Assembly: GCF_003397585.1 (NCBI RefSeq)
Contig: NZ_QJUV01000001.1
Coordinates: 682,001 to 746,000, forward strand
DNA length: 64,000 nucleotides
From: Gardnerella piotii
GTDB lineage: Bacteria > Actinomycetota > Actinomycetes > Actinomycetales > Bifidobacteriaceae
Direction: 5' to 3'
Notes under the pieces: generated by a model
The model's input: the letters and a program-made list of their open reading frames with translations, nothing else
Databases searched by the model: none
What the model was told of the DNA's origin: nothing
In this document: positions 46,243 through 53,233 of the stretch, one piece after another
Layout of the letters: each line of letters starts with the position of its first letter
Numbering within the stretch: the first letter of the stretch is position 1
Made by a program: the position numbers and the translations under genes

Positions 46243-46276
46243 TAAAACAAAAAACCACCAGACGAACTGGTGGTTT
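46243..46276 (-). terminator. Terminator of tRNA-Asn
   Basis: AAACCACCAG and CTGGTGGTTT form a perfect stem with a five-base loop; on the minus strand TTTTTTGTTTT follows. Confidence 0.9.
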
Positions 46277-46282
46277 ATTTTG

Positions 46283-46355
46283 CTCCTGCGGCTGGGCTTG
46301 AACCAGCGACCATTCGATTAACAGTCGAACGCTCTGCCAACTGAGCTACGCAGGA
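46283..46355 (-). tRNA. tRNA-Asn (GUU)
   Basis: The 73-base cloverleaf has acceptor TCCTGCG/CGCAGGA, anticodon loop CTGTTAA (anticodon GTT), T arm GCTGG-TTCAAGC-CCAGC, and discriminator G. CCA is not encoded. Apart from this tRNA and its terminator, 46087-46615 holds only two repeat copies (46461-46476 and 46481-46499). Confidence 0.96.
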
Positions 46356-46460
46356 ATATCTTCCATGCTTGGCTTTGTGCCGTGCACAAGACATTTATAT
46401 TACACGGAATTTTGCAATATGCAAATATATGTGCATTTGGGCGTGTCGAAAATTGTTAAA

Positions 46461-46476
46461 TGTTGAAATATCAAGG
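46461..46476 (-). repeat. 16-bp repeat shared with the uraA upstream region
   Basis: CCTTGATATTTCAACA on the minus strand here is identical to 20849-20864 on the plus strand. Both copies are intergenic and both have TTTTCGACAC nearby (46443-46452 minus, 20830-20839 plus). Confidence 0.55.
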
Positions 46477-46480
46477 TTTT

Positions 46481-46499
46481 ATAGCCTTTAACCACATTG
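46481..46499 (+). repeat. 19-bp intergenic repeat, copy 1
   Basis: ATAGCCTTTAACCACATTG is identical to 56242-56260. Both copies are intergenic and AT-rich sequence flanks both. Confidence 0.6.
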
Positions 46500-46615
46500 C
46501 TTAAAAAATCTTTACTAAAAAAGAATCGTATGAAAAACTTTTAAGAACGTAAATGAAATTAGCAAAAACCCTTAAAATACGCCACTTTTAGTGTGAAATT
46601 CAAAGGAGAGAAAAT

Positions 46616-47356
46616 ATGTGGAAAATATTTAAGATGAAAGTCATTTATAAAAAAATGATGCAAAAAATCATCAAAAAAATTAATAGAATAAAAAAATATG
46701 TTTTGAAACATAAGATAATTTTTGTATACATAATAGCGTTTTTTGCTTTGATTGCATTTATTACACTAATTCGTGTTATAGAAAATACGAGTATTAGCAA
46801 AAGCATTGAATATGAGTACATTCAAGCTAATCAGCAAGATGCGTACAAGAAATACGCGAATATTTGTAAAAATAATTCTAAAAAACATGTTTTAGCTACA
46901 AGTATGAGTGAGGATTCTAAGGAGGAATATTGCAAGTCAAGGATGATATATCCAGTAAAAGAAGCAAATATTATTAAGGATTTTGATGCTCCGAGTAAAC
47001 CTTGGCTTGCAGGCCACAGAGGTGTTGATTTGCAAGCCAAAGAAGGCGATGAGTTACGAGCGCCACAAGATGGAATAATCGCCTTTGCGGGGCTGGTTGC
47101 TGGAAAATCTGTTGTAACAATAAGTCATGGTGTTTTAACATCTACATTTGAGCCTGCATATACGGATTTACCTGTTGGGTCAATTGTTAAAAAGGGTCAG
47201 AATTTTGCATATGTAACAGTTGGGTCGGATCATTGCGATAATCTTTGCGTTCAATGGGGATTAAAACGAAGAAACAGAACGTACGCAAACCCAAAACAGA
47301 TGGTTCAAAAACAAAAAATAGTGTTAAAGCCAAAAGAAGACTTAAAAGAAAAATAG
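46616..47356 (+). CDS. Membrane-anchored M23/LytM-like protein with degenerate zinc site
   Basis: The 246-residue protein has a very basic N-terminus, one helix at about 34-54, and a LytM domain from about 112 to 230. His134 and Asp138 (GHRGVDLQA) and His171 (SHG) match active M23 residues. The HxH motif is replaced by CVQW (Cys211, Gln213), so the third zinc ligand is missing and hydrolysis is doubtful. GGAGAG precedes the ATG. It may act like EnvC/NlpD-type LytM regulators of cell-wall hydrolases. Confidence 0.82.
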   Translation: MWKIFKMKVIYKKMMQKIIKKINRIKKYVLKHKIIFVYIIAFFALIAFITLIRVIENTSISKSIEYEYIQANQQDAYKKYANICKNNSKKHVLATSMSEDSKEEYCKSRMIYPVKEANIIKDFDAPSKPWLAGHRGVDLQAKEGDELRAPQDGIIAFAGLVAGKSVVTISHGVLTSTFEPAYTDLPVGSIVKKGQNFAYVTVGSDHCDNLCVQWGLKRRNRTYANPKQMVQKQKIVLKPKEDLKEK

Positions 47357-47445
47357 TAAAATACGTATCGTATAGTGTGTATAGATTCTTGAGTAAAATA
47401 TTGAGAATCATTGCTTAAATAATATGCGCAATTTAAGGAGCGGCT

Positions 47446-49269
47446 ATGCAAAAGTATTCTCGCAATCTTAATGAGAAGATTGATTACGACGCAAATGTTT
47501 TTTCGCTTCTTGAAAATCGCGTAGAGCGCAATGCAAACGGATCCTTAATTGAGTATCTTGGCGAAAATGGAAAATGGGAATCCTACAGCGCTAAAGAGTT
47601 TAGAGATTTAGTTATATCTGTTGCAAAAGGGTTTATAGCACACGGTGTTATGCCAGGGGATTCAATATCTATAATTGCTCATACTTCTTGGCAGTGGACT
47701 TTGCTAGATATGGCAATAATGTCTATTGGAGCTTTAACTGTTCCAATCTACGAAACAAGCTCTGTGAGTCAAATAGAAAACATTGTTAACGATTCCAATG
47801 TGAGCATGATTTTTGTTGAAGACGAAGCAATTAGAGATAATGTATTGATTGCAAAAAAGTCGTGTAAATGTCTTGAAGAAATATTCGTATTGAGTTCAAA
47901 CGCAATCGACACGTTTATTGAATACGGAAAAACCGTTACGGATGCAGAATTTTACGAGAGAGAAAAAGCTGTTAGAGGTAAAGATTTAGCAACAATTGTT
48001 TATACTTCTGGATCTACTGGAGAGCCAAAAGGCATTGAGCTTTCGCACGGAAACTTTGTTTTTATAGCAAAGTCTGGAATAGTTTCTATGCCAGATATAG
48101 CGTTAAAAAGTAAGAATGGTAATCCACGACTTTTGCTGTTCCTTCCTCTAGCACACGTTTTTGCACGATATATGCAATTCTTTTGCTTTACTGGAAACGT
48201 TACGCTTGGATTATCTAGCAATCTAAAAACAATACTTAGTGACTTCAAAAGCTTTAGGCCAACATTCGTGCTTGGTGTTCCTAGAATATTTGAAAAAATC
48301 TACAATGCGGCTTCTCAAAAAGCAGGAAGAGGATTAAAAGGCGTTATATTTGCGTTAAGCGTAAAAGTTGCTAAACAATGGTCAAAGGCACAGCAAAATG
48401 GTGCAATGGTTTCGCCATTGATTGCAATAAGTCACGAATTCTTTAAAAACACTGTATATAAGTCGATTTTGCAAGTTTTTGGAGGATGCGTTGAATACGG
48501 TGTTTCTGGCGGTGCTCCTTTAGACACGTCTATATCTCACTTCTTTAACGGAATTGGGCTTCCAATCCTGGAAGGCTACGGAATGACAGAAACATGCGCG
48601 CCATCAATGGTAAACCCTACAAAGGGATACAGAATTGGAACAGTAGGTATTCCAGTTAAAGGTGTGTCTGTTGCAATAGATGATGAAGGTGAACTTTGCA
48701 TTAAAAGCCCTGCTGTTTGCATAGGATACCATAATCATCCAGAAATAACAGAAAAGCAAATAGTAAATGGTTGGCTGCACACGGGAGATTTTGGCACGCT
48801 AGAACCAGATGGATTTGTTAGGATTACAGGCCGTAAAAAAGATTTAATAATAACTGCTGGCGGTAAAAACGTTTCTCCAAGCATTCTAGAAGCTTCTGTT
48901 ATGACTTGCCCAATCGTTTCTCAATGCGTTGTTGTAGGAGACAGAAAGCCGTTTATATCGGCAATTATTGCGCTTGATTTGGCAGAAGTAAACTCGTGGC
49001 TTATATCTAGAGGGGCAGGACCTGTGCGCTCGCTGGATGAAGCTCGAAAAAATTCAATTGTAAGATCCGAAATTGAGCAAAGTGTTGTAAAAGCAAATTC
49101 TAAGGTTTCTAGAGCACAATCGATTAGAAAGTTTGAGATTGTTCCAGACGCGTTTACGCAAGAAAATGGATTGGTTACTCCAAGCCTTAAAGCAAAAAGA
49201 AGCGTTGTTTTAGAGCGTTATAAAGATCTTATTGAAAATAAGATTTATGCTCCAAGAGTCAAAAGATAA
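47446..49269 (+). CDS. Long-chain acyl-CoA ligase (AMP-binding, FadD15-like)
   Basis: The 607-residue adenylate-forming enzyme has the AMP motif TIVYTSGSTGEPKGIELSHG at about 185-204, GYGMTETCAPS, WLHTGDFG and the C-terminal RKKDLIITAGGKNVSP. It activates fatty acids to acyl-CoA, probably for phospholipid synthesis. AAGGAG precedes the ATG. It is a stand-alone gene convergent with the lipoprotein below. Confidence 0.92.
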   Translation: MQKYSRNLNEKIDYDANVFSLLENRVERNANGSLIEYLGENGKWESYSAKEFRDLVISVAKGFIAHGVMPGDSISIIAHTSWQWTLLDMAIMSIGALTVPIYETSSVSQIENIVNDSNVSMIFVEDEAIRDNVLIAKKSCKCLEEIFVLSSNAIDTFIEYGKTVTDAEFYEREKAVRGKDLATIVYTSGSTGEPKGIELSHGNFVFIAKSGIVSMPDIALKSKNGNPRLLLFLPLAHVFARYMQFFCFTGNVTLGLSSNLKTILSDFKSFRPTFVLGVPRIFEKIYNAASQKAGRGLKGVIFALSVKVAKQWSKAQQNGAMVSPLIAISHEFFKNTVYKSILQVFGGCVEYGVSGGAPLDTSISHFFNGIGLPILEGYGMTETCAPSMVNPTKGYRIGTVGIPVKGVSVAIDDEGELCIKSPAVCIGYHNHPEITEKQIVNGWLHTGDFGTLEPDGFVRITGRKKDLIITAGGKNVSPSILEASVMTCPIVSQCVVVGDRKPFISAIIALDLAEVNSWLISRGAGPVRSLDEARKNSIVRSEIEQSVVKANSKVSRAQSIRKFEIVPDAFTQENGLVTPSLKAKRSVVLERYKDLIENKIYAPRVKR

Positions 49270-49361
49270 TCGAAATAATCTCTACTAATAGTGTGCAAGC
49301 TAGTGCATAAGCTTAAGCTGCCTAGTGTAAGGCGTTAGTGTAATGCAATGGAGTAAAGCGA

Positions 49362-51083
49362 TTAAAGCCCAGCGTCTGCAAGAGTCACATAGCCTGGGTC
49401 TATTAAAAGCGCTTTAAGATTAGTTGCGCTGATTGCAAGAATAGCTTCACTTGCAACTGGTACACCTTTTTGCGAATCACTATTGTTTACAAAAATGGTC
49501 ACGTCTTCTAGTTGCGTAATCTTTCCAGTAGTGTTTAACGAGTTACACTGTTTTGCAACATCGCTAGAAATCTTTTGGATGTTTTCTATAGAAGTCATCC
49601 ATTGCTTTCCGTTTACAAGATTAGGTAAAGCGTCTTTGTATGCTCCGTAGCCTGTAATAACAGGCCATTTTGAATCGTTTACAATAGTGTTTGCATATTC
49701 ACTTTGACTATCTTGGATGCTACTTTGATTGCTATCTTGTGTGTTTTTATTTTTGTTACTTTTTTTGTTTACTTTTTGTTTTTTGAGCTTATTATTTTTT
49801 ACATTAGATGGCAAAGGTACGCGTTTTTTGCTTAAATTACGTTTTCCAATAAAGTTTCCAATAATGTCTGGAAGAGTAAACGAAGGATTAATGTCTGCAG
49901 AGCTGCCCTTATATCCAAGCTCTTCTAAAGCGCTTTCTGTTTGCATAGCAACTTGATCTTCTAACGCAATAATTCCATCTACGTGTTTTGTTGGAGTTGA
50001 TTTAGAACTATTTTTTTCAATAAGTCTAAATTCAAGTTCTGCTTTAACAGAATCGGAATTATCTGCGTCTATAGCAACGTTTTTCCAATCGTTTGCAGTG
50101 GAATTCTTGTTAAGCTTTCCAGAAGGAGAAAACATTAGTCCAGATTCAAAATATGGCTTTAGAACCTTCCAGATTCCTTCAAATGCAAGTTTGGAAAATT
50201 CGTCATCAAACTCTGGAGTTTTATACAAAGAATCTTCGGAGTTTATTGTGCGTTTGTTTATTCCAACATGAAAATGAATATTTTGCTTTTGATTATGGCA
50301 AGGCAAAAGCACTTCCACACTTTTTGGATTATCTTTAGATGCTTGATTTAGAGCCAATTTTTGTACAAGAGTATAGGCTTGAACCTCTCCAATTCTTTGT
50401 GCAGAAGAAAGATCAAATAGAATGTCTGGCTTAAAACCCCTACTTAGTCTAGAAAGCATAACAACATGCATTCCAGCTTTTTTAGCAAGCTCTAAAGCGT
50501 TAGAAAGTCTATTTTCTACTTCTTCTTGATTCTTTAAATCATCGTCATTTAATTGATCACTATTTGAATCTGGTTGAGTTACATAATCTCCATAATTGTT
50601 GTGTCCGTTTTTATTAGTCCAAGGAGCAACAACAATAGTCGTTTTTGAAAGCTGCTTTTTTGCGCTATCTTGAAGATTCTTAACATTTGTTTTTGCGCTT
50701 TTACTTTTAGTATTTTTAGCGCTGTTTTTAGAATTTAGTGACGTAATAGTGTTTACAACATAATCTTGAATATCTTGACTTTGATTGTACAAGCTGTTAG
50801 AAGACTTAGTTGCGATTGAGTTGCTGGAAAATCCTTGCTTTTTTAACGATTTTACTATTTCTGGAACAAGATTATCCCATGTACTTAATGGAGTTTTTCT
50901 ACTTAAATTTAGACCATCAGAAGGCGTAAAAACTATAACGTTGCCGTGATTCACTTGAGGCTTTGCGCTAGGCGATGCGTTTTTTGCATTGCTCGATCCG
51001 CATGCGCAAATCGCAAGAAGCATTGTGCTAGCTGCTATAACAGCAATAGTTTTGCGCAAAATATGCTTATGCGTGCGAATCAT
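49362..51083 (-). CDS. Large lipoprotein, possible periplasmic-binding fold
   Basis: The 573-residue protein starts with a lipoprotein signal; the lipobox ends ICAC near residue 28. Two segments look like a periplasmic binding-protein fold: VIVFTPSDGLNLSRKTP, IVVAPWTNKNGHNNYGDYV, HVDGIIALEDQVAMQTESALEELGYKG and SKWPVITGYGAYKDAL. Lys/Asn/Ser-rich inserts at about 115-145 and 425-455 interrupt it. It resembles sugar-binding proteins of the ribose/xylose type in outline only, and no ABC genes are adjacent. Ligand and family are unresolved. GAAAGG precedes the ATG. Confidence 0.75.
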   Translation of the reverse strand: MIRTHKHILRKTIAVIAASTMLLAICACGSSNAKNASPSAKPQVNHGNVIVFTPSDGLNLSRKTPLSTWDNLVPEIVKSLKKQGFSSNSIATKSSNSLYNQSQDIQDYVVNTITSLNSKNSAKNTKSKSAKTNVKNLQDSAKKQLSKTTIVVAPWTNKNGHNNYGDYVTQPDSNSDQLNDDDLKNQEEVENRLSNALELAKKAGMHVVMLSRLSRGFKPDILFDLSSAQRIGEVQAYTLVQKLALNQASKDNPKSVEVLLPCHNQKQNIHFHVGINKRTINSEDSLYKTPEFDDEFSKLAFEGIWKVLKPYFESGLMFSPSGKLNKNSTANDWKNVAIDADNSDSVKAELEFRLIEKNSSKSTPTKHVDGIIALEDQVAMQTESALEELGYKGSSADINPSFTLPDIIGNFIGKRNLSKKRVPLPSNVKNNKLKKQKVNKKSNKNKNTQDSNQSSIQDSQSEYANTIVNDSKWPVITGYGAYKDALPNLVNGKQWMTSIENIQKISSDVAKQCNSLNTTGKITQLEDVTIFVNNSDSQKGVPVASEAILAISATNLKALLIDPGYVTLADAGL

Positions 51084-51173
51084 AGTTAAAACCTTTCGTA
51101 AATTTTAGTTTTGTACTTATTTATCTATTAGCTTACTTATGTGTTAGTTTCTATTAAATTATCTAATGCAAAT

Positions 51174-51980
51174 TTAGCGATTAAGCAAATCCAAGCACAT
51201 GTCTCGATATTCGCTAACGTAGCCTCCACCAAAGAAAACACAATGACCAGCAATAGGGTAGAGTTGCCAAATTGTCATGCGATTTTCAAAACCAGATTTT
51301 AGCTGATGAACAGACTGGTAGCCGTCTAGAATCTGCTTAAAATAGCTGATTCCGAATAAGTGAAGCATTGATAAATCTTCTTCGCGATGGCCGCCATGAG
51401 CTGCAGGATCAATTAAAACAGCTTCTGTGTGTTCTCCGTCTTCGCTTTTAGTCCAAAGCACGTTTCCGCTCCACAAGTCTCCATGAACGCGAGCTGGCTT
51501 ATCTTCTGCAGCTTTTCCAAGCAAATCAGGCAGAGCGTCAATAACTTTATTTGTAAGATCTAAATCGCTTTTTGTAAGACTTCCTCTAGAAATGCCAAGA
51601 TTTACCATTGGCAAGAGCCTGCCTTCTGCTAAATAGTCAATAGCATTACTCCAAGTGCCACAATCCATTTTTACAGGGTCGCTTAATGGTCCAAAATAGC
51701 ATGTGCCATCATAATCTGCAGGTGGCTCCCCAAAATATTTCGCACCGAAATCGTGCATATGCGCCAAAGATGCTCCAAATTCAAACGATGCTAAAGGAGT
51801 AGGGCTTGTAGTTTCAATGCGTTCAATGTTTAAGTAGTCTTTTCCCCAATCAAAAACTTTAGCTACTTTAGGCCCGCCATAGTCGTAAGCTTCTCGAAGC
51901 CAATTAAGTCCACGACCTTCGCATTCAAAGAATCGTTCTGGTGCGTATGATCTGCTCTTTTTATACACGTTATTACTCAT
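51174..51980 (-). CDS. Fructosamine kinase family protein
   Basis: The 268-residue protein has the kinase catalytic loop RVHGDLWSGNVLWT at about 165-178 and the DFG-equivalent LIDPAAHGGHREEDLSML. FN3K-type enzymes phosphorylate ketosamines on glycated proteins or free glycated amines, leading to deglycation. GAAGG precedes the ATG. It is upstream of the lipoprotein gene and reads in the same direction, with no strong terminator between them. Confidence 0.88.
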   Translation of the reverse strand: MSNNVYKKSRSYAPERFFECEGRGLNWLREAYDYGGPKVAKVFDWGKDYLNIERIETTSPTPLASFEFGASLAHMHDFGAKYFGEPPADYDGTCYFGPLSDPVKMDCGTWSNAIDYLAEGRLLPMVNLGISRGSLTKSDLDLTNKVIDALPDLLGKAAEDKPARVHGDLWSGNVLWTKSEDGEHTEAVLIDPAAHGGHREEDLSMLHLFGISYFKQILDGYQSVHQLKSGFENRMTIWQLYPIAGHCVFFGGGYVSEYRDMCLDLLNR

Positions 51981-52069
51981 AGCAACCTTCTTAATGTAGT
52001 AGCATATGCGGCTTATAGTTACACACTTAATAAATATTTTATGAATAAACTAAATTATTCCTATCATCA

Positions 52070-52513
52070 CTATTCTAATGAAGTATTAGCACAATGAGCG
52101 ATGCTGCGTTTAATTTGCAATAAGATTAGTACAATACTTACGCCAAGTAGGATGTGTCCTATTCCTGCTAAACCAGTTATGGAAAAATCTATAGATGGAC
52201 TGAGATGTAGACGCATTACTTGTGCAATTCCACGAGTAATCATCATTACTGCTGTTAGGTTGAGTCCAATATGATAAGTTATTAGGATTCTTGTAGTTTT
52301 TTCGTTACTAAAACTGAAGTTTTTCTCAAATAGTATGAGTAACAGAAAAACAACCATGCCAAGCATAAAGTAGTGTGTATGAACTACAGCAAGCACAGTT
52401 TTTGCATGGAAAGCATTAAATTTTGTAAATTCGCGATAAAAGACGCCGCCAATCATGGCGAGGACAGCATACAACAAAGACGTATTAATATAACGTTTCA
52501 TAACATGGTTCAT
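52070..52513 (-). CDS. DUF2871 family membrane protein
   Basis: The 147-residue protein has four helices. The N-terminal KRYINTSLLYAVLAMIGGVF and FHAKTVLAVVHTHYFMLGM match DUF2871. Conserved His residues in VHTHYF, and another in ITYHIGLNL, hint at metal or haem binding, but no function is established. AAGGAAG precedes the ATG at 52513, chosen over an earlier ORF start. It follows another small membrane protein gene by 74 bases. Confidence 0.8.
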   Translation of the reverse strand: MNHVMKRYINTSLLYAVLAMIGGVFYREFTKFNAFHAKTVLAVVHTHYFMLGMVVFLLLILFEKNFSFSNEKTTRILITYHIGLNLTAVMMITRGIAQVMRLHLSPSIDFSITGLAGIGHILLGVSIVLILLQIKRSIAHCANTSLE

Positions 52514-52587
52514 AGTAACTTCCTTACGTAGAGTGATAGTCAAATATTCCTTAGTAATGTTGATGTCGTTACAAGTGTTTGTAAGCG

Positions 52588-53028
52588 CTATTGCATAGTA
52601 TGAGTGTTTTTGTAACGCGGACATGCAGTTTTAGCAAAATGATATCCAAAAAGCAATCCTGCTAAGGCTAATGCAGAGCCTAATCCCGTATAAAACACGG
52701 CAATAAAGCGTTCTGGAGCTATATTTGTTGCACGAAGAACAATTCCAAAAGTCATCATAAAAGCCATGATTATAAAAGATTTAACGTCAAAGAATTTAAG
52801 GAAAAATTGCTTGTTTTCTTTGTAAGCGTTGATTCTAGACACATGCTTTTTAACAAGTTTTCCAAAAATAAACACTTGGAATATTACAAAAACAGCTAAA
52901 GATAAAGTGAAGTTAATAGGAGTTAAAAAGTTTGAGTATGCATTAACACCAATCTTAAGAATGTTAAATCCAGCAAATCCCCATACAAGGCATGCGATTA
53001 ATAAAAGCGTGTTCTTTGATACCTTCAT
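52588..53028 (-). CDS. Small four-helix membrane protein, unknown
   Basis: The 146-residue protein has four predicted helices at about 7-27, 37-57, 82-100 and 110-130. I recognise no family. The ATG follows ACGAGG. It is upstream of, and co-directional with, the DUF2871 gene, and the pair probably forms an operon. The C-terminus holds a Cys in KTACPRYKN. Confidence 0.7.
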   Translation of the reverse strand: MKVSKNTLLLIACLVWGFAGFNILKIGVNAYSNFLTPINFTLSLAVFVIFQVFIFGKLVKKHVSRINAYKENKQFFLKFFDVKSFIIMAFMMTFGIVLRATNIAPERFIAVFYTGLGSALALAGLLFGYHFAKTACPRYKNTHTMQ

Positions 53029-53233
53029 AACTAACCTCGTTAAATCATATTATTTCTAGTAAATTCTTATGTTAAACTCTTAAAACAATTGTAGTAATGA
53101 TTTTTATAAAAAACGCTAAATAATAGTATTTTGTGAATTGTGCATTAAAACTTTCAAAAAACACAATAAAATATGCTTAAAAGTTGTAAAAAGTGTTGCA
53201 AATTGACGATATGAGTCGCTATAGTGCTTGTTT

